A stretch of 64,000 bases of DNA. It comes from a bacterium 1XD42-76. Lineage in GTDB: Bacteria > Bacillota > Clostridia > Lachnospirales > Lachnospiraceae. This document shows, in pieces, positions 8,239 to 16,767 of the stretch. How positions within the stretch are numbered: the stretch's first letter is position 1; each line of letters begins with the position of its first letter. The translations under genes and the position numbers were made by a program. The notes under the pieces are model-generated. The model was not told the DNA's origin, did not search any database, and saw nothing but the letters and a program-made list of their open reading frames with translations. The DNA lies in the NCBI GenBank assembly GCA_009917545.1, contig QZDW01000004.1, positions 147,717-211,716 of the forward strand, read 5' to 3'.

Positions 8239-9522
8239 ATGAAACTGAAACCTGTAAAATATCTGCGCGGGGAACTTGCCGTCCCCGGCGATAAATCCAT
8301 CTCCCACCGCGGCGTCATGTTCGGATCGCTCGCAAAAGGAACAACGGAAATCCATAATTTTTTAGAAGGGGCAGACTGCCTGTCGACGATTGCCTGCTTT
8401 CGCAGTATGGGGATCGAGATCAGTCAGGAAAGCGATTTCGTGCGCGTTTGTGGAAAAGGCCTTCACGGGCTTTCGGCGCCCTCTGAGCCATTATACTGCG
8501 GCAACAGCGGCACGACCATGCGCCTGCTCTCCGGCATTCTTGCCCCGCAGCCCTTTGAGACCGTTCTCACCGGAGATGCATCCATCCAGAAACGTCCCAT
8601 GCGCCGTGTCATTGAGCCGCTTTCCCGGATGGGGGCTGATATTCAGAGTGTCAATGGAAATGACTGCGCCCCGCTCCATATCTGCGGCCGCCCGCTTGCC
8701 GGAATCGCCTGCCATTCCAGGGTCGCTTCCGCTCAGGTAAAGTCTGCCATTCTCCTGGCCGGTCTGTACGCGGACGGGGAGACAGTTGTCACAGAGCCGC
8801 AGCGTTCCAGAAACCATACAGAACTCATGTTGAAGCATTTCGGCGCAGACATCCGTTCTGAGGGCACCCGCGTGACAATCGCACCTTCGCCGGAGCTTTT
8901 CGGCAGCCGGATTATTGTACCGGGAGATATCTCCTCTGCCGTTTATTTTATCGCGGCAGGGCTCATTCTTCCCGGCTCAGAGATTCTCATCAAAAATGTC
9001 GGCATCAATCCCACAAGGGCGGGATTACTTGAAGTCTGTGAAAAAATGGGCGCCCATATCCAGCTTCTGAATCCGTCGCATAACACCGCAGAGCCAACAG
9101 CTGACCTTCTCGTCTCCTCATGCAGCCTAAAAGCCGCTGTGATCGAAGGCGACATCATCCCGACTATGATCGACGAACTGCCCACAGTTGCCCTGATGGC
9201 CTGTTTTGCAGAAGGCACGACGGTCATTCGGGATGCGGCAGAGCTTAAAGTGAAGGAATCGAACCGTATCGCTATCATGACAGAAAATCTGCGCGCAATG
9301 GGCGCTGACGTCACGGAAACAGAGGACGGCATGATCATACATGGAGGGCGGCCGCTCCACGGTGCCATGATCAATACTCATAACGACCACCGAATCGCCA
9401 TGACCTTTGCCATCGCCGCTCTGGCTGCCGAAGGGGAAACCGAGCTTCTTGATGCCGACTGCGTCCGCATCTCGTACCCTGGTTTCTACGATGATTTGGA
9501 CCGCCTTTCTGTTGTTTTGTAG
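8239..9522 (+). CDS. aroA: 3-phosphoshikimate 1-carboxyvinyltransferase (EPSP synthase)
   Basis: Sixth step of the shikimate pathway: joins phosphoenolpyruvate to shikimate-3-phosphate. The protein has 427 residues, normal for the family. Signatures are PGDKSISHRG at the N-terminus, GNSGTTMRLLSG, KRPMRRVIEPL and DELPTVALMACFAEG, with KESNRI near the C-terminal third. The start follows GAGG. It forms a short aromatic operon with tyrA and ends in a strong terminator. Confidence 0.96.
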   Translation: MKLKPVKYLRGELAVPGDKSISHRGVMFGSLAKGTTEIHNFLEGADCLSTIACFRSMGIEISQESDFVRVCGKGLHGLSAPSEPLYCGNSGTTMRLLSGILAPQPFETVLTGDASIQKRPMRRVIEPLSRMGADIQSVNGNDCAPLHICGRPLAGIACHSRVASAQVKSAILLAGLYADGETVVTEPQRSRNHTELMLKHFGADIRSEGTRVTIAPSPELFGSRIIVPGDISSAVYFIAAGLILPGSEILIKNVGINPTRAGLLEVCEKMGAHIQLLNPSHNTAEPTADLLVSSCSLKAAVIEGDIIPTMIDELPTVALMACFAEGTTVIRDAAELKVKESNRIAIMTENLRAMGADVTETEDGMIIHGGRPLHGAMINTHNDHRIAMTFAIAALAAEGETELLDADCVRISYPGFYDDLDRLSVVL

Positions 9523-9529
9523 AGATATC

Positions 9530-9567
9530 AAAAAGCATGGTATCCGCTCCAAGATACCATGCTTTTT
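9530..9567. terminator. Bidirectional terminator between aroA and the GT2 gene
   Basis: A near-perfect stem of about 15 bp (AAAAAGCATGGTATC with its complement) has a 7-nt loop and T/A runs on both sides. It therefore can end both aroA transcription and the converging glycosyltransferase. Confidence 0.9.
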
Positions 9568-9603
9568 CTTTCATCCTGCCTGGCAGGCCCCTGTCTCCTG
9601 ATT

Positions 9604-10623
9604 TTAGTTAAACCCAAAAAACTTCTGGGCAATCTTGTAGCCTGCAATCGAGATACTTCTTCCACTTTTTCCCGGCAGATTCATGCCCTGGCCCAAAAAG
9701 CCAAATCTCAACCGCAGATACAGGGAAGGATTCATTTTCTTCACATAATTCCACAGTTCCTTCTTCTTTTCCATGTTCTCCCTGCTTCCGGATTTGATCG
9801 CCAGAATAGAACTGATTACCATCATAATCTCCAGATAACGCACCATATAATGCTTTAACTTCCGGCTGGAAAGCTTCGTCACATCATGACATCCCAGCAT
9901 CTGCTTTGTCACCAGAATCTGCTGGTCAATACGGCCGATCATGACCTGCTCATTCACGGACTGGTCAGAGCGCCCGATAAAATACCGGTAGAAATTCACA
10001 TCCAGATAGTACATCTTCTGTACATGGGGAAGCGGCTCGTAGACGAAAATGTTATCCACATAAAAAGTATGCTTTGGCAGCTCAAGCCCGCACTCCCTGA
10101 GAAGCTCTGTCCGGTAAATCACGGAATGCATCAGGATATACTGCCCTGCGATGAATACCTTCACATCGTCCCATGTAAATAACTCATTTTTCGGAAGGGC
10201 CATGTTATAATTCATGACTTTTTTATGCTTTGCACCCTGTTTTTCATATACAAAGTTCGTAATCAGCATGTCCAACGTGTCTTTGCCGTACACGAACCGT
10301 CTGAGTGTATCAAGTACCTGGCGGTAAGCCTGTTCATTGACCCAGTCATCGCTGTCAACCACTTTAAAAAAGATTCCTGCCGCATTTCTTAATCCTGCAT
10401 TGACTGCTTCGCCGTGTCCCCCGTTTTCCTGATGGATTGCACGGCAGATCCCCGGGTACTCTCTCTCATAGCGGTCAGCAATTTCAGCCGTGTTATCCTT
10501 TTGGGAACCATCGTCCACGATGAGAATCTCCACTTCATCCCCGCCGGGAAGCAGCGATTCGATGCAATTTTCCATATAGGCGGCGGAATTGTAGCACGGG
10601 ATTACAATTGTTAATAATTTCAC
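9604..10623 (-). CDS. Glycosyltransferase family 2
   Basis: A 339-residue inverting GT-A glycosyltransferase. The N-terminus has IVIPCYNSAAYMENCIESL, then ILIVDDGSQKDNT and, near residue 93, VDSDDW, which supplies the metal- and nucleotide-sugar-binding DxD. No membrane segments are obvious. AAGGAGG precedes the ATG and a good promoter lies at 10699-10727, so it is transcribed alone. Sugar and acceptor cannot be told from the sequence. Confidence 0.88.
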   Translation of the reverse strand: MKLLTIVIPCYNSAAYMENCIESLLPGGDEVEILIVDDGSQKDNTAEIADRYEREYPGICRAIHQENGGHGEAVNAGLRNAAGIFFKVVDSDDWVNEQAYRQVLDTLRRFVYGKDTLDMLITNFVYEKQGAKHKKVMNYNMALPKNELFTWDDVKVFIAGQYILMHSVIYRTELLRECGLELPKHTFYVDNIFVYEPLPHVQKMYYLDVNFYRYFIGRSDQSVNEQVMIGRIDQQILVTKQMLGCHDVTKLSSRKLKHYMVRYLEIMMVISSILAIKSGSRENMEKKKELWNYVKKMNPSLYLRLRFGFLGQGMNLPGKSGRSISIAGYKIAQKFFGFN

Positions 10624-10698
10624 ACTTATGCCTCCTTAAAGGACAAATTTTCGCAACCGTTCAGGCAGTCTGAACCATTACCGATTTCTCCGTTTCCC

Positions 10699-10727
10699 AT
10701 CATAACACATTTCACTTTGCATTGCAA
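10699..10727 (-). promoter_or_regulatory. Promoter of the GT2 gene
   Basis: Minus strand TTGCAA (10722-10727), 17-bp spacer, TATGAT (10699-10704), about 75 bp before the start codon. Confidence 0.65.
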
Positions 10728-10845
10728 AACAAACCGGCAAATTCCGGGCCTTTCCAGATCTTACGATTCTCTTTCATTCTTTGGCACGCCATCTCTTTTT
10801 AAAACGTCCGCTCCTGCCTTCCAATGGGGCCTATAGGGCTCAAAC

Positions 10846-11625
10846 CTATATACCCTGAAATACGTGCGGCCTCAGCATTCGAACAGCTTTTATGATACTC
10901 AGGGGGATCAAAAGGCTGCACACGATACAGGCCGAACAAACCAGAGGAATCGGCAGATGCATTTTTCCGTAAAGTACAAGCGCTATGAAGCCGCAGCAGA
11001 ACGGCTGATGCAGCAGATAGATATAAAAGCTGTTTTTTCCGAAACGGGCCAGCCATGCCTGTCCCGGAATCTTCTTCGAACATACCATCAGTACCCAGAT
11101 AAAAGCAAAGCGGACGAACAGCCACAGGCACTGACGGAGACATTCCAGATACCATACATCTGTCCGTTTTCCAAAGACAGTGAACAGGATCCAGATAAAC
11201 CACAGATGTGCGGCATATGGGCTGTCATAGAATAGCGTCAGATTCAGATATTCCATGATACTGCAGCCTGTATAGGAGGAATGCTCCAATATCCTTCCTG
11301 TCAGAGGCACTTGCATGGCAATCTGGAAGGCCGCATAAATCAAGATAGCGTAACCGAAAAAAGGGACCAGAAGCGACCGCACTTTTTTTCGCGCAAATCT
11401 TGCCCGGTTTTGGGGCCTGCCGGTTTCGGAAAGCCTGTAGGTATAGTCGGAGATGACAAAAAACATCCCCATCGTAAAAGAACAGATAAAATCATAAATC
11501 CATCGGCACCAAATCTGTGCATCCCGCATCTCCGGCCGCATGGAGAGTGCAAGCACAATCAGCAAAATCCCTGTTCCCTTTACAGTGTCCACCCATTGTA
11601 TACGTTTCTCAGCTCCGGCTTCCAT
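10846..11625 (-). CDS. Acyltransferase 3 family membrane protein, compact
   Basis: Begins with the family signature RIQWVDTVKGTGILLIVL and has several hydrophobic helices and the late motif SFYIYLLHQPF. The family transfers acyl groups to sugars on the cell surface. At 259 residues it is short against the usual 330 or so; the central helices between about 150 and 170 appear reduced, so an internal deletion is possible. The reading frame is intact. The substrate is unknown; the neighbouring GT2 gene hints at a surface glycan. Confidence 0.75.
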   Translation of the reverse strand: MEAGAEKRIQWVDTVKGTGILLIVLALSMRPEMRDAQIWCRWIYDFICSFTMGMFFVISDYTYRLSETGRPQNRARFARKKVRSLLVPFFGYAILIYAAFQIAMQVPLTGRILEHSSYTGCSIMEYLNLTLFYDSPYAAHLWFIWILFTVFGKRTDVWYLECLRQCLWLFVRFAFIWVLMVCSKKIPGQAWLARFGKNSFYIYLLHQPFCCGFIALVLYGKMHLPIPLVCSACIVCSLLIPLSIIKAVRMLRPHVFQGI

Positions 11626-11971
11626 CCTCTGCTCCCTCCCCTGTTCTCATCATATCGTCCCGGGCCAGGCCTGAAATCATCTTTATACGTTACAGCCATA
11701 TGATCCCATTGCCATGACAATCACTATTCAACATGGTATCACGATCATATGATTTTTTCAATCATTCCGTCAGTGATACAGAACTTTCCCCGGATCTGTT
11801 CCAGCTTTATCGGGAACAGACCGGATCCGTATCCGGCGCTTGCATGTAATTATGATTCATTTACAGCTGTTTCACCATATTTTATCAAAAAGTCCAGCGC
11901 CAACCATTTCCAAACCTTCTGTTTCATGCTAAAATGAAAGAAATCTTACTATCCAAAGGAGAATCCAACTT
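11626..11971 (+). promoter_or_regulatory. Intergenic region with promoter for the DUF4438 gene
   Basis: Holds no convincing gene. TTTCCA (11907-11912), 17-bp spacer and TAAAAT (11930-11935) preceded by TG form an extended -10 promoter 37 bp before the start codon. Upstream, TCTGTTCC (11795-11802) and GGAACAGA (11813-11820) form a clear hairpin of unknown purpose. Divergent transcription of the acyltransferase must also start here. Confidence 0.5.
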
Positions 11972-12829
11972 ATGTTAAACACCAATTATGATGTTCTTCC
12001 CAAGCTCCTCACCCAGGGGCAGGTCCGTCATTCGAAAGGAACCGAGGCATACCGTCACACGATTGACGGAGAGCCTTACACTCTGCCGGCCACCGGCGGC
12101 ATTACTTATAATGCCCATATCGGCGACTGCTGCGTTGGCTGGGCTGCTGACCATTTAGAGCCAGGCGTGACTGTCCGTAACGAGAATGATGACTACAACG
12201 CAGCAATCCAGGGGCTTTCCTGTGTCGGAAATGAAGTCATTGTCCATTCCGGAGATGCAAAAGGCGCCCGCGGCTTCGTCACCGGCAAGCATGGCGGGTG
12301 CGAGCACCTGCTCTGCTACTTCTCTGACGAGGACATGGAAAAAATGTCGATCGGTGATGTGATTGATATCCGCACACAGGGGCAGGGCATGAAGCTTTTG
12401 GATTACCCGCAAATTCTTCTTCGCAACACCAGCCCTGAGCTCTTAAAAGCCATGAACATCATTGAAGAAAACGGACGCCTCAAAGTCGGAGTTGCAAAGA
12501 TCGTTCCGGGCTGTATCATGGGCTCTGGCCTTGGCGCCTCCAACGCTCACTACGGCGACTATGATATCACTCTGCATGACAAAAAAATCACTGCTGAATA
12601 TGGCCTTGACAAGCTTCGTTTTGGTGATATTGTTGCCGTTATGGATGCTGATACCCGCTTTGGACGCAATTATATTACAGGTGCTGTCACGATCGGCGTC
12701 GTTGTACATAGTGACTGCATCCTTGCCGGTCATGGCCCTGGTGTCACGACTCTCATGACCTGCAAGACACCAGAGATTGAGCCATTCATAGACGAAAACG
12801 CAAATTTAAAAAATTACTTCGTAAAATAA
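11972..12829 (+). CDS. DUF4438 family protein
   Basis: A 285-residue soluble protein recognised as the DUF4438 family (structure known for a Thermotoga member, function unknown). Conserved-looking glycine-rich blocks are THDGEP-like near residue 30, HGGCEHLLCYF, PGCIMGSGLGASNAHYGDYD and VVHSDCILAGHGPG. There is no signal peptide or membrane segment. It has its own promoter and a strong terminator, so it is a single-gene unit. I can assign no reaction. Confidence 0.75.
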   Translation: MLNTNYDVLPKLLTQGQVRHSKGTEAYRHTIDGEPYTLPATGGITYNAHIGDCCVGWAADHLEPGVTVRNENDDYNAAIQGLSCVGNEVIVHSGDAKGARGFVTGKHGGCEHLLCYFSDEDMEKMSIGDVIDIRTQGQGMKLLDYPQILLRNTSPELLKAMNIIEENGRLKVGVAKIVPGCIMGSGLGASNAHYGDYDITLHDKKITAEYGLDKLRFGDIVAVMDADTRFGRNYITGAVTIGVVVHSDCILAGHGPGVTTLMTCKTPEIEPFIDENANLKNYFVK

Positions 12830-12845
12830 ATATCCCCTGGTATAT

Positions 12846-12895
12846 AAAAAGGTACTGCTTAACCGTCAAAGCTGACGATTAGACAGTACCTTTTT
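12846..12895 (+). terminator. Terminator after the DUF4438 gene
   Basis: A long hairpin with arms around GGTACTG and CAGTACC, extended inward to GTCA/TGAC, is flanked by A5 and T5. It can also stop the converging rnf transcript. Confidence 0.85.
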
Positions 12896-12964
12896 CCTTA
12901 TGTCATTTCCCTAACTAAACCATTCGTTCTGGATATAAAAGGAACGCATACAGCGCCTGCCTCT

Positions 12965-13756
12965 CTAAAGAATCACCTTCGCCGGGCACTTGGAGGCACA
13001 CTTACCGCAGTTCGTACACTTCTCGTAGTCGATAACTGCCACGTTATTATCCATATGAACCGCATCGAATTCACACTGCTTTGTGCACAGGGTACAGCCG
13101 ATACAGCCTGCATCGCACTTCTTCTTGACATCCGGCCCCTTGTCATGGGAATTACATTGTACCAGATGCTCTGCCTTATACGGCACCAGCTCAATCAGGT
13201 GACGCGGGCACGCAGCCGCACATTTTCCACAGGCCACGCATTTTTCCTTATCAACAACGGCGATACCATCCACGACATGGATTGCATCGAACTGGCAGGC
13301 CTTTACACAGCTTCCGGAACCGAGACAGCCATAGGAACAAGCCTTGTCTCCTGCACCGGGAACAACCGTGATCTTGTTGCAGTCGTCAATTCCAAAATAA
13401 TTGTACTGGACATTGGCCTTATCGCAGGTGCCCTTACACTTTACAAAAGCTACCTTCTTTTCCGCGCCGCCGGCCTCTACGCCCATGATCGCTGCAATCT
13501 TTTCTCCGACCGAAGCGCCGCCGACCGGACACTGGTCTACGGCCGCCTTACCTTCGACGATCGCCTTGGCGAGCGCGTCGCAGCCTGCATATCCGCAGCC
13601 GCCACAGTTATTACCGGGGAGCTCTCCACGAACGAGGATCTCCCGCTCGTCAACCTCTACCTTAAATTTTTCGCTGGCAATGCCAAGGAGCACGCCGATG
13701 ATAATACCAACCGCACCGACAACGACTGCCGCGATTATGATTCCTGTAATATTCAT
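12965..13756 (-). CDS. rnfB: Rnf complex subunit B, iron-sulfur protein
   Basis: Electron-entry subunit of the ion-translocating ferredoxin:NAD+ oxidoreductase. A single N-terminal membrane helix (about 4-26) is followed by the four-cysteine motif NNCGGCGYAGCD. Multiple ferredoxin-type clusters follow, for example CVACGKCAAACP, CIGCTLCTKQC and CTNCGKCASKCP. This is the long clostridial form (263 residues) compared with proteobacterial RnfB. It is the last gene of the rnfCDGEAB run, 15 bp after rnfA. Confidence 0.95.
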   Translation of the reverse strand: MNITGIIIAAVVVGAVGIIIGVLLGIASEKFKVEVDEREILVRGELPGNNCGGCGYAGCDALAKAIVEGKAAVDQCPVGGASVGEKIAAIMGVEAGGAEKKVAFVKCKGTCDKANVQYNYFGIDDCNKITVVPGAGDKACSYGCLGSGSCVKACQFDAIHVVDGIAVVDKEKCVACGKCAAACPRHLIELVPYKAEHLVQCNSHDKGPDVKKKCDAGCIGCTLCTKQCEFDAVHMDNNVAVIDYEKCTNCGKCASKCPAKVIL

Positions 13757-13771
13757 CTTCCGTCTCCTCCC

Positions 13772-14347
13772 TTAAATCAGGCCGGAAAATCCGAAGAATG
13801 CGATCGACATGAGTCCCGCCGTAATGAGTACAATTGGCGAGCCCTTAAAGGCATGCGGGAAATCATTATATTCAATTTTCTCACGCACACCGGCAAGAAG
13901 GATGATGGCGATCGTAAAGCCCACGGAAATACCGATACCATTGACAACACTCTCGATAAAATTATAGCTCTTCTGTACATTCGTAAGAGCCACGCCGAGA
14001 ACGGCGCAGTTCGTCGTAATCAGGGGAAGATATACGCCCAGAGATTCGTAAAGGCTTACCATGTTCTTCTTCAGGAACATTTCCACAAACTGTACCAGTG
14101 CAGCGATCACCAGGATAAAGACAATCGTCTGCAGATACTCAATCCCCAGCTTCACGAGCACAAAGTCATAGATCAGGCTCGTGCACGCTGTTGCGATCGT
14201 GATAACGAAGATAACCGCCGCGCCCATACCGGCAGCTGTCTCTGTTTTCTTGGAAACGCCAAGGAACGGGCACAGTCCGAGGAACTGGCTTAAAACGACA
14301 TTGTTTACCAGGGCAGAGCCAATGGCAATCAGCAATAATTCTTTCAT
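13772..14347 (-). CDS. rnfA: Rnf complex subunit A, membrane protein
   Basis: 191 residues with six hydrophobic helices, the normal size for RnfA. The N-terminal motif NNVVLSQFLGLCPFLGVSKK contains the conserved cysteine that, with RnfE, is thought to hold an iron-sulfur centre in the membrane. It lies between rnfE and rnfB with 15-bp gaps on each side. Confidence 0.96.
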   Translation of the reverse strand: MKELLLIAIGSALVNNVVLSQFLGLCPFLGVSKKTETAAGMGAAVIFVITIATACTSLIYDFVLVKLGIEYLQTIVFILVIAALVQFVEMFLKKNMVSLYESLGVYLPLITTNCAVLGVALTNVQKSYNFIESVVNGIGISVGFTIAIILLAGVREKIEYNDFPHAFKGSPIVLITAGLMSIAFFGFSGLI

Positions 14348-14362
14348 TTTTCCATTTCCTCC

Positions 14363-15181
14363 TTAACTTTCTTTCCCGTCTTTTGAAGCCTCTGCCGCCT
14401 TTGCTTCCTCGGCTGCCTTCTTGGCGGCCAGCGCCTTTTCGGCTGCTGCCTTCTTGGCTGCCGCTGCTTTTGCGGCCTCCTCGGCCTTCTTCTCAGCCAG
14501 AATCATATGGTTGGCCGAGCTTCCGCATCCCGTGCAGGCCAGGCAGTTGCCGCCGCAGGCCAGAGCAGACTTGGGTGCATCACCGTTTGTCGCTGACGGA
14601 AGCTTCAGCTTATTCTGGACTGCTGTCAGCATGGCCAGAACAAAGAACGCACCCGGGGCCAGGACGAAGATGGAGATATGGAATTCCTCAGGGATAATAA
14701 CATGGCCGAACACAGCTCCGGAGCCTAAGAGCTCACGGCACAGGCCGATTGCTGTCAGAGCAGCCGTAAAGCCAAGCCCCATTCCCACGCCGTCGAAAAA
14801 TGATTCCGCAGGGCCGTTCTTAGAAGCATAGGACTCTGCACGGCCGAGGATAATACAGTTTACAACGATAAGCGGGATATAGATTCCCAGAGAGTCGTAT
14901 AGAGACGGTACATATCCCTGGATTAAAAGCTGTACGATCGTCACCAGGCTGGCTACGATTACGATAAACGCCGGGATACGTACACGATCCGGGATGATGT
15001 TTCGCAGTGCCGAAATGAGCAGGTTGGAGAACATCAGTACCATTGTCGTGGACAGTCCCATACCAAGACCGTTGATCGCTGAAGTCGTTGTCGCCAGAGT
15101 CGGACACATTCCCAGCATAAGGATGAAGGTCGGGTTTTCTTTAATGATACCGTTATAAACGCGTTCAGTACATTTATTCAT
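14363..15181 (-). CDS. rnfE: Rnf complex subunit E, membrane protein with Ala/Lys-rich tail
   Basis: The first 200 or so residues are a standard RnfE: six helices, with the motif LMLGMCPTLATT carrying the membrane cysteine. The C-terminus then continues for about 70 residues. It first has a cysteine-containing segment (CGGNCLACTGCGSS), then a low-complexity Ala/Lys/Glu region with repeats of the type AAKKAAAEKALAAK. The tail should face the cytosol. It is longer than textbook RnfE, although lineage-specific tails are known; the function of the four cysteines is unclear. Confidence 0.93.
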   Translation of the reverse strand: MNKCTERVYNGIIKENPTFILMLGMCPTLATTTSAINGLGMGLSTTMVLMFSNLLISALRNIIPDRVRIPAFIVIVASLVTIVQLLIQGYVPSLYDSLGIYIPLIVVNCIILGRAESYASKNGPAESFFDGVGMGLGFTAALTAIGLCRELLGSGAVFGHVIIPEEFHISIFVLAPGAFFVLAMLTAVQNKLKLPSATNGDAPKSALACGGNCLACTGCGSSANHMILAEKKAEEAAKAAAAKKAAAEKALAAKKAAEEAKAAEASKDGKES

Positions 15182-15194
15182 ATTATCCCACCTC

Positions 15195-15821
15195 CTAGTT
15201 CATGCAGTTATGCAGATAGTAAAGGGCTGCATTGACTGCGTTTGTTGTCGCGTTTGAAGTGATGGTGGCGCCGCTGATGGCGTCAATCTCATGATCTGCA
15301 GAGGCTCCGGTCTTGGTGACTGTAAGCTGATCTGCATTCTTTCCCAGATACTGGTCACGGAATTTCGGTTCCTTGGCCTTTAATCCGAGACCTGGCGTAT
15401 CGCTGATCTCACGGATCCCAACACCGGTAATGGTCCCGTCTACATCAAAGCCTACGGACACCTTTACGGCTCCGCCGTAGCTGTCGTTCGATAAAGAGTT
15501 GATGACATAGCCCACGACTGCTCCGTTTGCGTCCTTTCCTTCCAGGACAGACTCGATATCGACATTGCCAAAGCCTGTTCCGGTCAGGGCGCCCGTCTTT
15601 CTCATAACTTCCATCTCTTCTTCTGACGGGGTAATATCGTTGAACTCGTTCGCTATCGACAGTACCTCACGGTAAGTCGCATTATTCTTGGCAATCGTGG
15701 CCTGTTCGATAGGCCCTTTTGTCATATCATATACAAATCCCAGGCAGACGCCCGAAATCAGGGTAATCACGAACAGAATCAGGGCATCTTTCATGAAGCT
15801 GGATGATTTACTTGCTGCCAT
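15195..15821 (-). CDS. rnfG: Rnf complex subunit G, FMN-binding
   Basis: 208 residues. One N-terminal membrane helix is followed by an extracytoplasmic FMN-binding domain. Near residue 183 SGATITSNATT contains the threonine to which FMN is covalently attached. The start at 15821 follows a GGGGG-type ribosome site and overlaps the end of rnfD by 14 nt. An in-frame codon further upstream would lie deep inside rnfD and is less likely. Confidence 0.94.
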   Translation of the reverse strand: MAASKSSSFMKDALILFVITLISGVCLGFVYDMTKGPIEQATIAKNNATYREVLSIANEFNDITPSEEEMEVMRKTGALTGTGFGNVDIESVLEGKDANGAVVGYVINSLSNDSYGGAVKVSVGFDVDGTITGVGIREISDTPGLGLKAKEPKFRDQYLGKNADQLTVTKTGASADHEIDAISGATITSNATTNAVNAALYYLHNCMN

Positions 15822-16755
15822 CTTTCTTACCCCCTTTTCCGAACGCCACAGGAAGCGTATATTTCTCAATCAACGGAACCAAAATGTTACAGAAGATGAT
15901 TGCATAGGAAACGCCCTCTGCACTTCCGCCGAAAATACGGAACAAACCGGTCAGAATGCCGAGGCATACGCCGAATACGATCTGGCCCCTGGGTGTAATC
16001 GGACTCGTTACATAGTCCGTAGCCATAAAGAACGCACCGAAAATCAGGCCGCCGCCGCATACCTCTGCCAGCACATAATTTAAATCGTGCTGTCCAAAGA
16101 TAAATGCAAATACAGCAAACGTCAGAATATATGTACCCGGAATGCGGATGCTGATGACCTTTTTATAGAGCATATATGCGGCTCCGATCAAAAGGGCAAT
16201 CACGGAAACCTCACCGATCGTTCCCGGGATTCTTCCAATGAACATGGACATCACGTCGTATGTACCGCCGGCCTTGATGGTTGCAAGCGGAGTCGCACTG
16301 GCGATCGCGTCTGTCATCGGATCCGTAAAGCGCGTCATGGCTCCGGCAAACGAAATGAGCAGAAAGCATCTTGCCGCAAGTGCTGGGTTCATCCAGTTCT
16401 GTCCCAGGCCGCCGTAGAGCTGCTTCACGATAATAATGGCGAACATACCGCCTAACACCGGGATCCATAAAGGGATCGCGGGCGGCATATTGAGGCCCAG
16501 AATCATACCGGTAACAACCGCGCTGCCGTCGCTTATGGTGATCGGCTTATGCATGAGCGATTCATATGCATACTCACTGAGTACACAGGAGAGAACCGTC
16601 ACTAAAACTACGATCAGAGAATAGATTCCAAACTGCATCACACCCCAGATAGTCGCCGGGAGCATGGCGATCGCCACATCGTACATGAGATTCTTCGTGG
16701 CGACATTGCTGCGTACATGAGGTGAGGATGACACATTCAACAGTTTATTACTCAT
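15808..16755 (-). CDS. rnfD: Rnf complex subunit D, membrane FMN protein
   Basis: 315 residues with about nine helices. The motif SDGSAVVTGMILG holds the threonine that carries covalent FMN in this family. RnfD and RnfG together pass electrons across the membrane and couple them to Na+ or H+ transport. It lies 12 bp after rnfC and overlaps rnfG. Confidence 0.95.
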   Translation of the reverse strand: MSNKLLNVSSSPHVRSNVATKNLMYDVAIAMLPATIWGVMQFGIYSLIVVLVTVLSCVLSEYAYESLMHKPITISDGSAVVTGMILGLNMPPAIPLWIPVLGGMFAIIIVKQLYGGLGQNWMNPALAARCFLLISFAGAMTRFTDPMTDAIASATPLATIKAGGTYDVMSMFIGRIPGTIGEVSVIALLIGAAYMLYKKVISIRIPGTYILTFAVFAFIFGQHDLNYVLAEVCGGGLIFGAFFMATDYVTSPITPRGQIVFGVCLGILTGLFRIFGGSAEGVSYAIIFCNILVPLIEKYTLPVAFGKGGKKDGSK

Positions 16756-16767
16756 TTGTTACACCTC

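Noticed and set aside
13055..14293. 412-codon plus-strand frame across rnfB/rnfA
   Set aside because: Antisense shadow of two well-identified Rnf genes, with a composition unlike a real protein.
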